A stretch of 24,179 nucleotides of DNA from an uncultured Clostridia bacterium (GCA_947427325.1 CANEHP010000010.1:1-24179), one strand, 5' to 3'. Counted from the first letter of the stretch, positions 7,666 through 14,397 are shown. Numbers and translations: made by a program. The notes: generated by a model not told the origin, from the letters alone.

Positions 7666-7680
7666 TTCTCGGCTAAAAAT
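7662..7680. repeat. Copy of the palindrome end found at 5118-5136
   Basis: CTAATTCTCGGCTAAAAAT matches 5118-5136 at 18 of 19 bases in the same orientation. The two copies bracket the LysR, small protein and hydrolase genes. Unlike the first site, no opposite arm is visible nearby. Confidence 0.6.
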
Positions 7681-7819
7681 CAAGTAAATGAGCAACTAAC
7701 CTCGCAAAATAAAGCATTTCCCCGCATTTCTTGAGGATTGCACCCCTATTTACTACTTATTTACTACCGGGGAATGAGCCTTGATACGGTAAAAAACCAA
7801 GAAATGCAAGGTTACAGTT

Positions 7820-7848
7820 TTGACGGGACTTCCCCATAACGGTATAAT
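7820..7848 (+). promoter_or_regulatory. Candidate promoter in the degraded stretch
   Basis: TTGACG (7820-7825) and TATAAT (7843-7848) have a 17-bp spacer. No intact gene lies just downstream. It could drive the short frame beginning at 7847, which overlaps the -10 box and so is unlikely, or give a long leader to the DUF362 gene at 8252. Confidence 0.5.
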
Positions 7849-8157
7849 GAAACCAAGAAAGGACGGTGGACGGTATCGGGGAGATTTCCTTGATTATCTC
7901 GGACCGGAAGATATGGGAGTGTTCACGGCTCACGGTTCGGAAAACGGCCCGGTGACTAAATTAGATGAATTAAAAAATTTCGATCTGTCCTTGAGCTGAC
8001 GGATCAAAAGGGAGAACAGCACCATGAATTTTCGGATAGGGCGTATATGCGTTTGCGAAACGGGATATTGGCAGCTATTTACTGCTTCAAAATCAATTTT
8101 CATTTTTTGATTATAAAGCACCCGTCTTGCTGTTTCTTTTGGATTATATAGCGATAA
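7847..8157 (+). pseudogene. Broken reading frame of unknown family
   Basis: Frame one reads from MKPRKDGGRYRGDFLDYLGP to a TGA at 7997-7999. Shifting frame near 7990 continues coding-like sequence (ELTDQKGEQHHEFSDRAYMRLRNG) up to a stop near 8157. Together the pieces read as about 65-100 residues of a hydrophilic protein with one frameshift. There is no ribosome binding site ahead of the first ATG, which lies inside the -10 hexamer. I cannot name the family. It is best read as a gene relic, and chance open sequence cannot be excluded. Confidence 0.25.
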
Positions 8158-8251
8158 TGGGATTATTTACAGCAGTGGGACATTATACTTGCAGTGCGAT
8201 CAGAAAATGCAATGGTGCAAAAAAACAGAGAGAACGGAAAGGAAGGTCATT

Positions 8252-9679
8252 ATGAACCGAAAGATTATTTTCAAAGCGGAAACATTCATTTTGGTTATGG
8301 CTATAGCTATTGCTATATCTGTGATGACCGGCTGCGGTATGAAAAATACACAATCAACGGAAACAAACACTAAAACAAAATCAGAATCAAACAGTATTTC
8401 CTCATCTGATTTGTTGACAACAAATTCTACACAACCCTCACAGATACAATCGCTTCCTTATGACGGAAATTACCCGCAGCATGAAGCTTACGGGAAAGGA
8501 ATCGGCGCCGTGCCGGGGCGTGTGGTGTGGTCGCACAATCCCGATTCGGTAGAATGGGACGGCAGCGGTTATTGGTGGGAAACAAGCCATTTTGACGAAG
8601 CGGTTATTTTGCAAATGGTGAATGACGGTATCGCTTCTCTCGGAGGCAGGGATACTGCGAAAGACGGATGGGACGCATTGTTTTCGGCAAATAACAATGC
8701 CCGCAATCAAAGCGGCGGTTATGTGACAGGCGAAAAAATCGCAATCAAAGCAAACATCAACGGCTCGGCGGTATTTGACGATGATACTTCCGGCAAAACG
8801 CAGATGAGCTATACCAATCCCGTGCTTTTGAAAGCGCTGCTTACCTCTCTTGTAAAAGAGGGCGGCGTGAATCCGTCCGACATTACCGTTTACGATGTAT
8901 CCCGTCTTTTTCCCGATTATATGGTTGAAATGTGTACTGACGGAGAGTTAAAGGGCGTCCGGTTTGTGGGTCGGAGCAACGGTGTGGCAGATGAAAACGC
9001 ACCGATCAACTGGTCGCAAAAGTTCAGCGGTAAAGTAAACTTTCTGCCCACCTGTGTGACCGAGGCAGCTTATGTGATCAATCTTGCCAATCTGAAAGGA
9101 CACAGCTACGGCATTACACTATGCGGCAAAAATCACTTCGGCTCTTTTATCAACGGAAATACCATGCGTCCGCCGGAAGGGGCGAATCTGCACCGGTGGC
9201 TGACAAAATCGGAAATGGGCATTTACAGTCCGCTGGTAGATTTGACGGCAAATGCCGATCTCGGCGGTAAAACTGTTTTGTATATGCTGGACGCTTTAAT
9301 TTGTGCGCCAAGCGAGGGTGCTTCTATTACCGCTGAAAATTCCAAGTGGCAGCAGGCGCCGTTTAACGGAGATTACACTTCAAGCATTTTTGTATCACAA
9401 GACCCGGTGGCGATTGATTCCGTCGGAGCAGATTTTCTCAATAATGAACCGACTGTAACACTCAATAATCGTTCGGCGGCAGACATCACCAACGAAAATT
9501 ATCTGCATGAAGCGGGACTTGTGGGAAATGCACCGTCAGGAACAATTTACACAGACGGCAACGGCCATATTGTTACCAACCTCGGCGTGCATGAGCATTG
9601 GAATAATTCCGAACAAAAGCTATACTCAAGAAATCTCGAAAAAGAGGAAGGCATAGAAATTGTGCAGCTCTGCGGATAG
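8252..9679 (+). CDS. DUF362 domain-containing lipoprotein
   Basis: The protein has 475 aa. The N-terminus is a lipoprotein signal: basic MNRKIIFK, hydrophobic core ILVMAIAIAIS, and VMTGC as lipobox with lipidated Cys at about residue 28. A Thr/Ser/Asn-rich linker follows to about residue 75. The body carries DUF362 hallmarks: EKIAIKANI, NPVLLKALLTSLVKEGG, VINLANLKGHSYGITLCGKNHFG, and SQDPVAIDSVGADFL near the end. Many DUF362 proteins carry ferredoxin domains; this one has no CxxCxxC cluster. The domain's function is not established, though it recurs near redox and flavin genes. The ATG at 8252 follows GGAAAGGAAGG; the longer frame from 8189 lacks a site. An ApbE-like relic follows 45 bp downstream. 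Confidence 0.83.
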   Translation: MNRKIIFKAETFILVMAIAIAISVMTGCGMKNTQSTETNTKTKSESNSISSSDLLTTNSTQPSQIQSLPYDGNYPQHEAYGKGIGAVPGRVVWSHNPDSVEWDGSGYWWETSHFDEAVILQMVNDGIASLGGRDTAKDGWDALFSANNNARNQSGGYVTGEKIAIKANINGSAVFDDDTSGKTQMSYTNPVLLKALLTSLVKEGGVNPSDITVYDVSRLFPDYMVEMCTDGELKGVRFVGRSNGVADENAPINWSQKFSGKVNFLPTCVTEAAYVINLANLKGHSYGITLCGKNHFGSFINGNTMRPPEGANLHRWLTKSEMGIYSPLVDLTANADLGGKTVLYMLDALICAPSEGASITAENSKWQQAPFNGDYTSSIFVSQDPVAIDSVGADFLNNEPTVTLNNRSAADITNENYLHEAGLVGNAPSGTIYTDGNGHIVTNLGVHEHWNNSEQKLYSRNLEKEEGIEIVQLCG

Positions 9680-9724
9680 CTATGAATAAAATTGATGAAG
9701 TAATCGGCAGGAAGGAGAAAAAGT

Positions 9725-10091
9725 ATAAAAATAAGATTGATTGAAATCTTTCTGTATTTCTCTCTTCCGCTTTGCGGTTATATTGTTAATATCAACCGCA
9801 ATGTTGAATCAGGCGGTGCGGAAGAATCGCAAAGCTTTTTGCAATGAATACCTATATGACTTTTACTGTCTACAGAGTGAATCCGGAAACAGCTTTAGCA
9901 GAAGCAAAAGACATAATTAGCGCATTGGGACAGCTTTGGTCTGTAACGGATGAACACAGCGAAATTTATGCCGTCAACCACATGCAGAGGGGCAGCCGGC
10001 TACGGTTGAAAGACTGAGAATTGTTTTGAGAAGTGTTGACGTAAACGGAAGTGGAATCAAGGGCAATAAACGAAGTATCAATAATTCCTGA
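9725..10091 (+). pseudogene. Decayed ApbE-like FAD:protein FMN transferase fragment
   Basis: Behind the strong site AGGAAGGAGAAA (9709-9720) a frame opens with ATA in place of a start codon. It reads IKIRLIEIFLYFSLPLCGY, which looks like a lipoprotein signal with LPLC as lipobox. After a frameshift in the T run near 9838, FAMNTYMTFTVYRVNPETAL and GQLWSVTDEHSEIYAVNH match the N-terminal part of ApbE, including the SxxSDxSEI..N-type region. A second shift near 9985 is needed to continue with GQPATVERLRIVLRS, and a stop falls at 10089. Full ApbE proteins have about 330-350 residues, so two thirds is missing. ApbE attaches FMN to extracytoplasmic proteins. Position suggests it once worked with the DUF362 lipoprotein. 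Confidence 0.72.
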
Positions 10092-10172
10092 TTTTGAAGT
10101 TACTGCTCATTTTATTTGGTTCATATCATTTTAACACATACAATGTCTGACCAAAAAATTATTGTTTTTTAC

Positions 10173-10201
10173 TTGACAAATCAGGAAAAACAGTCTATAA
10201 T
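10173..10201 (+). promoter_or_regulatory. Promoter of tRNA-Leu
   Basis: TTGACA (10173-10178) and TATAAT (10196-10201) have a 17-bp spacer. Both hexamers are perfect consensus, and the tRNA begins 15 bp after the -10 box. Confidence 0.85.
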
Positions 10202-10215
10202 GTATACTGTTAATT

Positions 10216-10302
10216 GCCGCTGTGGTGGAATAGGCAGACACAAGGGACTTAAAATCCCTCGGTAGAAATACCGTACCGGTTCAAGTCCGGTCAGCGGCAC
10301 CA
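10216..10302 (+). tRNA. tRNA-Leu (anticodon UAA)
   Basis: The 87-nt gene has acceptor arms GCCGCTG (10216-10222) and CAGCGGC (10292-10298) and an encoded ACCA end. The anticodon stem-loop AGGGA-CTTAAAA-TCCCT places TAA at positions 34-36, reading UUA codons. The long variable arm CGGTAGAAATACCG marks a class II tRNA, as expected for leucine. The T arm is ACCGG-TTCAAGT-CCGGT. Confidence 0.96.
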
Positions 10303-10321
10303 GCCCGCAAGGCGGGCAGCT

Positions 10322-10354
10322 AATACGCTCTCAAATTCACGAGAGCGTATTTTT
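10322..10354 (+). terminator. Intrinsic terminator of tRNA-Leu
   Basis: The arms AATACGCTCTC (10322-10332) and GAGAGCGTATT (10341-10351) form an 11-bp stem with an 8-nt loop, followed by a run of T. A shorter CCCGC/GCGGG hairpin lies between the tRNA and this stem. Confidence 0.85.
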
Positions 10355-10414
10355 ATGCTTGTTATTCCAAAAATCTTTTTGGCCACGACATCACAGCAGC
10401 GTGACGCTACACCC

Positions 10415-10447
10415 AATAAGCTCCCAATATCACGGGAGCTTTATTTT
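10415..10447 (+). terminator. Second terminator hairpin downstream of tRNA-Leu
   Basis: AATAAGCTCCC (10415-10425) pairs with GGGAGCTTTATT (10434-10445), with one bulged T, followed by TTTTA. It belongs to the second copy of the duplicated module. Confidence 0.65.
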
Positions 10448-10542
10448 ATGCTTTCTTTCCCGAAAATCTTTTTTTGGTCACGACAACACAGGCAAACCTC
10501 TAATTTTGCCGTCGAAAAATCGGACGAAAAGCTATAAATTGG

Positions 10543-10571
10543 TTGACATGTTTTGATTTTTGTGTTATAAT
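10543..10571 (+). promoter_or_regulatory. Promoter of the transglutaminase-like gene
   Basis: TTGACA (10543-10548) and TATAAT (10566-10571), both perfect consensus, have a 17-bp spacer. They lie 43 bp ahead of the start codon. Confidence 0.85.
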
Positions 10572-10614
10572 TCCCCTAAATCAAAATAATAAATAAAAAT
10601 TAGGGGATGGTAAG

Positions 10615-11724
10615 ATGGATAAACGCTTAATCGGAAAATGGTATAAAGAGGACTTGGGCGAAACCATAAATATTTTTGATGAGACGCCGCTTCATATGAA
10701 AATGTCATTTTCCTCAAGCGGGTATTATAATTTTGAGCCTAACTGCGTTTACGAAAAAGACGGATATTTCTGCTACGAGATTAACGATGAATACTATCGT
10801 ATGGTGTATCATATTAAATATGTGAGCGGAGAACTTGAAGGCTTTTATGTTCAGCACGGAAAAACAACGCCTGTTAGGTTTGTGAAGCTTGACGATGTTC
10901 CCGAAGACGCACCGTATAAATATGTTCCGGCTGAAGCATCTGTTCCCAATACGGATAAAACAAGGATTGAGATTCTAAAACAGCACACAGAGTATGACAG
11001 AAGCAAAGAATGCGGCTGCGGCAATGAATTTGTATTAGGTGGAGATGTTCCCAAAATACTTAAAAAATATAATTATTCCGAATACATAAGCGATTTAGAT
11101 AATACCAAAGACGAAATTGTTTTTAAGCTCCTTGATTTTGTATGCGACCATTTTGGTCATAACGGTTCCGGCGGGTTAGGTGACGGAAGGAAAATAACCG
11201 ATCTAATCAAATTCTGCGAAAAAAACGACAACAAATCCAATTGCCGAGGGCTGTCGGTTCTTTTAGCTTCACTTCTTCGTTTGAATGGAATTAAGGCGCA
11301 GCACGTTACTTGCTTACCTTATGAAGACCCTTTTGAGGATTGCCATGTGGTAGTAGACTGTCTTTTACCGTCGGGCAGGCGTATTATGCTTGATCCCACT
11401 TGGAGGCTGTACCTGAAAGACAAAGAAGGTGAATATGTTTCTCTCCCTCACCTGAGAGAGCTTTTGGCGGCAGATGAGCCGATTTTTGAAAATTCCGCCG
11501 CAGATTATAACGGAACGGGCTTTGATAAAGAGTATTACAGGAACTATATGATAAAAAATACTTTTCGCTTCGCTCGTTGTACCTTAAACAAGGATGGCGT
11601 TGACGGACGGACGAAGAACTCAAGGTATATAGAGTTGATTCCCAAAGACTATCCGACTGAAAATTTCTGCGAGAATATAAAAGCGGATTTTGTTTATAAC
11701 GATACTGAGTTTTGGAAAATGTAA
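10615..11724 (+). CDS. Transglutaminase-like domain protein
   Basis: The protein has 369 aa, with no signal peptide or membrane helix, so it is probably cytosolic. Residues 1-90 form a beta-rich lipocalin-like region (IGKWYKEDLGETINIF, SGYYNFEPNCVYEKDGYFCYEI). The transglutaminase-like core is at about 155-280. The triad is readable as Cys210 in NCRGLSVLLASLLR, His244 in DCHVVVD and Asp260 in RRIMLDPTWR. Such proteins act as cysteine proteases, peptide-modifying enzymes or inactive scaffolds; with a full triad, activity is plausible but the substrate is unknown. GGGGATGG precedes the ATG. It is transcribed alone, between tRNA-Leu and the ribosomal cluster. Confidence 0.82.
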   Translation: MDKRLIGKWYKEDLGETINIFDETPLHMKMSFSSSGYYNFEPNCVYEKDGYFCYEINDEYYRMVYHIKYVSGELEGFYVQHGKTTPVRFVKLDDVPEDAPYKYVPAEASVPNTDKTRIEILKQHTEYDRSKECGCGNEFVLGGDVPKILKKYNYSEYISDLDNTKDEIVFKLLDFVCDHFGHNGSGGLGDGRKITDLIKFCEKNDNKSNCRGLSVLLASLLRLNGIKAQHVTCLPYEDPFEDCHVVVDCLLPSGRRIMLDPTWRLYLKDKEGEYVSLPHLRELLAADEPIFENSAADYNGTGFDKEYYRNYMIKNTFRFARCTLNKDGVDGRTKNSRYIELIPKDYPTENFCENIKADFVYNDTEFWKM

Positions 11725-11943
11725 GGAATCGCTTACTTATGAGAATTTATTTAAGCTTATCGGGTTGCGCAGCAAAACAGTGTTTGACCTTTTGCCCCCA
11801 TGTGTTTTCGTATCAAACTCAGCAGTACTTGCCAACGGCGTAGCTCCGCTTCCGATAAGCTTAACCTCTTGACTGACCGCCGTTTTGGGCGGCAGACCGC
11901 CAATTTTATTATACAAGACCTTAAAAAATTTTTAAAAAAGCTA
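11725..11943. other. Intergenic stretch before rpmG
   Basis: No gene is called in this stretch. It holds the palindromic element at 11751-11864 and a GC-rich hairpin (ACCGCC-GTTTT-GGGCGG, followed by a second CCGCC and AATTTTATT, about 11877-11911) that may terminate the upstream transcript. Short frames on both strands here show no family resemblance. Confidence 0.5.
11751..11864. repeat. 114-bp palindromic intergenic element
   Basis: The exact 13-bp inverted repeat TTAAGCTTATCGG (11751-11763) and CCGATAAGCTTAA (11852-11864) bounds the element. Weaker complementarity continues inside: GCAGCAAAACAGTGTTTGA against TCAAACTCAGCAGTACTTGC. The GC content is higher than in the flanks. It is probably a non-autonomous repeat. 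Confidence 0.55.
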
Positions 11944-11972
11944 TTGACAACCCCCAAACAATATGATATACT
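11944..11972 (+). promoter_or_regulatory. Promoter of the rpmG-secE-nusG-rplKA operon
   Basis: TTGACA (11944-11949) and TATACT (11967-11972) have a 17-bp spacer. The leader before rpmG is about 125 nt. A small ACCTC..GGGGT hairpin followed by T residues lies right at the expected transcript start (about 11979-12003). Confidence 0.85.
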
Positions 11973-12105
11973 AAGTATACCTCAATTAAGGGGTTTATTT
12001 TTTTGCGTGAAAAATAAGCTCCGTGCGGAAATAAGGTTTTCCGCCGATTTACAATGAGGGAGGCTAAGTTCGACCGTATCGAACAATTTAATAGGAGGTG
12101 CCGAA

Positions 12106-12255
12106 ATGAGAGTAAAAATCACTTTGGCTTGCACAGAATGCAAGCAGCGCAATTATGCCACCAAGAAAAACAAAAAGAATGACCCTGACAGAATTGAAAT
12201 GAACAAGTACTGCAAATTCTGCCGTAAGCACACTCTCCACAAAGAAACCAAGTAA
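12106..12255 (+). CDS. rpmG: 50S ribosomal protein L33
   Basis: This 49-aa large-subunit protein runs from MRVKITLACTECKQRNY to HTLHKETK. Two cysteine pairs, CTEC (residues 9-12) and CKFC (about 36-39), make this the zinc-binding C+ form, as opposed to the cysteine-free form many bacteria induce under zinc limitation. AGGAGGTG precedes the ATG by a few bases. Position as first gene before secE and nusG is the standard Firmicutes arrangement. It is too short for most open-frame filters. Confidence 0.96.
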   Translation: MRVKITLACTECKQRNYATKKNKKNDPDRIEMNKYCKFCRKHTLHKETK

Positions 12256-12279
12256 GGAGTATAAGGAGGATTATGCGTA

Positions 12280-12585
12280 ATGGCAAACGAGCCTGAAAAG
12301 AAAGCCCGGAAGGATGCAGTAAAGGCGCAGAAAGAGGCCGACAGAGCGAAAAAGGAAAGACAGTACGCCGCTATGAAGGCTGCTTCCGCTAAAAAGCCCA
12401 AGAAATCGCCCGTTAAGTATTTCAAGGAAGTTAAAGCAGAATTTAAGAAAGTTTCATGGCCCAGCAAAAAGCAAGTATTTAACAACACTGTAGTTGTTCT
12501 TGTGTCTATAGTCGTTTCCGGCGTAGGCGTTTGGTTGCTTGACCTTTTGTTTACACAGGCGTGGAGCTGGCTGCTTAAAATGTAA
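12280..12585 (+). CDS. secE: Preprotein translocase subunit SecE
   Basis: The protein has 101 aa. An unusually long basic, Ala/Lys-rich cytoplasmic N-terminus (residues 1-45) precedes the conserved SecE amphipathic segment VKYFKEVKAEFKKVSWPSKKQV. A single membrane helix follows (about 69-90). SecE clamps the SecY channel in the inner membrane. GGAGGA at 12264-12269 supports the ATG at 12280; an earlier ATG at 12273 is in another frame. It lies 24 bp after rpmG and 16 bp before nusG. Confidence 0.96.
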   Translation: MANEPEKKARKDAVKAQKEADRAKKERQYAAMKAASAKKPKKSPVKYFKEVKAEFKKVSWPSKKQVFNNTVVVLVSIVVSGVGVWLLDLLFTQAWSWLLKM

Positions 12586-12601
12586 TTAAAGGGGATAACC
12601 G

Positions 12602-13120
12602 ATGTCAGAAGCTAAATGGTATATTTTACACACTTTTTCCGGTTATGAAAAAAAGGTTGCCGACAATATCAAAAAGGTTGTTGAAAACAGAAATCTTCAG
12701 CACCTTATTGAAGAAGTGATGGTTCCCACAGAAACCGTTACCGAAAATCACGACGGCAAGGTTAAATCTTATGAAAGCAAGATTTATCCCAGCTATGTTT
12801 ATGTGAAAATGGTCATGACCGATGAATCGTGGTATATCTGCCGCAACACAAGAGGCTGCACAGGCTTTGTGGGACCGGGATCAAAGCCCATTCCTCTCAC
12901 AGACGAGGAAGTGGCTAACTTGGGAGTAGCTCCCAAGCCTACAGAGGTTACATTTAAGGCAGGCGACCTGATAAGCATTATTTCAGGAAATCTGAAGGGC
13001 TTTGAGGGTACTGTCAAAGAGGTGGACGAGGCATCGGGCACTGCCGTTGTCACAGTTTCAATGTTCGGCAGAGAGACACCTACCACTCTTGACCTGTCAC
13101 TTATTCAAAAAATCAGTTAA
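12602..13120 (+). CDS. nusG: Transcription termination/antitermination factor NusG
   Basis: The protein has 172 aa. The NGN domain (about residues 4-105) begins AKWYILHTFSGYEKKVADNI and holds YPSYVYVKM and RNTRGCTGFVG. The C-terminal KOW domain is about 118-172, with FKAGDLISIISGNLKGFEGTVKEVD. NusG binds RNA polymerase and affects pausing, and in Firmicutes it also favours termination. The length and both domains are standard. AAGGGG lies ahead of the ATG. Confidence 0.97.
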   Translation: MSEAKWYILHTFSGYEKKVADNIKKVVENRNLQHLIEEVMVPTETVTENHDGKVKSYESKIYPSYVYVKMVMTDESWYICRNTRGCTGFVGPGSKPIPLTDEEVANLGVAPKPTEVTFKAGDLISIISGNLKGFEGTVKEVDEASGTAVVTVSMFGRETPTTLDLSLIQKIS

Positions 13121-13152
13121 AAGTTCTTTAAGTTTTTGGAGGTAAAATTAAA

Positions 13153-13578
13153 ATGGCTCAGAAAGTAGTCGGATTCGTAAAATTACAAATTCCCGCAGGC
13201 AAAGCGACGCCCGCTCCCCCTGTCGGTCCCGCACTCGGTCAGCACGGCGTAAACATCGCCGCTTTCACCAAGGAATTTAACGAGCGCACAAAGGCGGATA
13301 TGGGACTTATTATCCCTGTAGTTATTACAGTATATGCAGACAGAAGTTTTTCATTTATTACCAAAACTCCCCCTGCGGCAGTTTTGATCAAAAAAGCTTG
13401 CGGCATTGAAACCGCATCGGGTACACCTAACAAGACTAAGGTAGCTAAGATTACCAAGGCGCAGGTTCAGCAGATTGCCGAGCAGAAGATGAGAGATCTT
13501 AACGCAGGTTCTACCGAAGCCGCTATGTCTATGATCGCAGGCACTTGCCGTTCTATGGGCATTGAGGTTGTTGACTGA
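13153..13578 (+). CDS. rplK: 50S ribosomal protein L11
   Basis: The protein has 141 aa, the normal length. The proline-rich N-terminal domain (LQIPAGKATPAPPVGPALGQ) is followed by the RNA-binding C-terminal domain ending in AGTCRSMGIEV. L11 forms the GTPase-associated region with 23S rRNA and the L10-L12 stalk. The ribosome binding site GGAGG lies ahead of the ATG. It is 32 bp after nusG. Confidence 0.97.
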   Translation: MAQKVVGFVKLQIPAGKATPAPPVGPALGQHGVNIAAFTKEFNERTKADMGLIIPVVITVYADRSFSFITKTPPAAVLIKKACGIETASGTPNKTKVAKITKAQVQQIAEQKMRDLNAGSTEAAMSMIAGTCRSMGIEVVD

Positions 13579-13628
13579 CAGTGGTGTGATTCCATAAGCA
13601 TAAATTAAATTCATAAACAATTTTGACA

Positions 13629-13657
13629 GTGGGAGGTTCTTAGAACCGATTGACCAC
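13629..13657 (+). promoter_or_regulatory. L1-binding mRNA leader of rplA
   Basis: GTGG (13629-13632) pairs with CCAC (13654-13657), enclosing GA, a GGTTC-TTA-GAACC hairpin and an asymmetric GATTGA loop. This mimics the L1 site of 23S rRNA (GUGGGA...GAUGACCAC) and matches known L1 autoregulatory leaders. It ends three bases before AGGAGG (13660-13665), so bound L1 would block translation of its own gene. Confidence 0.75.
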
Positions 13658-13674
13658 TAAGGAGGATATAATAA

Positions 13675-14367
13675 ATGAAACACGGTAAAAAATACAGAGA
13701 AAGCGTAAAGCTTATTGAAACAGGCAAGTCCTACGAAGCCATCGACGCACTCGGCTTGGTATGCCAAACCGCAAAGGCTAAGTTTGACGAAACCGTAGAA
13801 ATTCATATCAGATTGGGCGTTGACTCCCGCCACGCCGATCAGCAGGTAAGAGGCGCAGTCGTACTGCCCAACGGAACAGGTAAGACTGTAAGAACGCTTG
13901 TTTTTGCCAAGGGCGATAAAATTAAGGACGCACAGGACGCAGGCTCCGATTATGTTGCCGATGACGATACCGTTAAGAAGATTCAGGACGGCTGGATGGA
14001 CTTTGACGTAGTTATTGCAACTCCTGATATGATGGGCGTTGTGGGACGTTTGGGTAAGGTTCTCGGTCCTCGCGGCTTAATGCCTAACCCTAAGGCGGGT
14101 ACTGTTACTCCCGATGTTGCCAAGGCTGTTCAGGAAGCTAAGGCAGGTAAGATCGAGTACCGTCTTGACAAGGCTAATATTATTCACTGCCCTATCGGAA
14201 AAGCTTCCTTCGGCGGCGAAAAGCTGGAGCAGAACCTTGACGCTCTTATGACCGCAGTTGTTAAGGCTAAGCCTGCCGCTGCAAAGGGCACGTATATTAG
14301 ATCCTGCACGGTTTCTTCCACCATGGGTCCCGGTGTTAAGGTTAATACCGTTAAGTATGGAGCTTAA
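13675..14367 (+). CDS. rplA: 50S ribosomal protein L1
   Basis: The protein has 230 aa, full length. It has the typical start KHGKKYRESVKLIETGKSYEAIDAL, the signature VGRLGKVLGPRGLMPNPKAGTVT (about residues 122-144), and a C-terminus SSTMGPGVKVNT. L1 forms the mobile stalk by the E site and represses its own mRNA. It is separated from rplK by 96 bp that carry the L1-binding leader. A strong terminator follows, so rplJ and rplL are a separate transcription unit here. Confidence 0.97.
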   Translation: MKHGKKYRESVKLIETGKSYEAIDALGLVCQTAKAKFDETVEIHIRLGVDSRHADQQVRGAVVLPNGTGKTVRTLVFAKGDKIKDAQDAGSDYVADDDTVKKIQDGWMDFDVVIATPDMMGVVGRLGKVLGPRGLMPNPKAGTVTPDVAKAVQEAKAGKIEYRLDKANIIHCPIGKASFGGEKLEQNLDALMTAVVKAKPAAAKGTYIRSCTVSSTMGPGVKVNTVKYGA

Positions 14368-14397
14368 TTGAAGCTGTCACATAAATAAAATATATGG

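Larger units (their letters stand above)
7559..7846. other. Degraded intergenic stretch with repeat ends
   Basis: Directly after the hydrolase stop lies the near-palindrome AGAACAAGTTCTAA, like the terminal motif at 41-54. A possible flavodoxin start at 7642 is then broken by a repeat copy at 7662-7680. An exact inverted repeat GCATTTCTTG (7724-7733) and CAAGAAATGC (7799-7808) encloses the tandem TTTACTACttaTTTACTAC. No intact gene was seen. The layout suggests the scar of a mobile or integrative element, but no recombinase remains. Confidence 0.45.
10322..10491. repeat. Tandem duplication of the terminator module
   Basis: Two diverged copies, 10322-10396 and 10415-10491, each hold a hairpin followed by TTTTATGCTT-like sequence, then (A)AAAATC, TTTTTGG, CACGACA and CACAG. 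Stem bases differ in a compensated way: ACGCTCTC pairs with GAGAGCGT in copy one, and AGCTCCC with GGGAGCT in copy two. Both hairpins are therefore kept functional. Confidence 0.7.

Noticed and set aside
7930..8121. 63-codon reverse frame
   Set aside because: No ribosome binding site or recognisable motif; the opposite strand gives a more coding-like, though broken, reading.
8189..8251. Upstream extension of the DUF362 gene
   Set aside because: The first 21 residues lack a ribosome binding site and would place charged sequence before the lipoprotein signal; the ATG at 8252 has GGAAAGGAAGG ahead of it.
10216..10302. tRNA-Leu as an integration site for a genomic island
   Set aside because: No repeat of the tRNA 3' end and no integrase were found downstream; the repeat present covers the terminator only.
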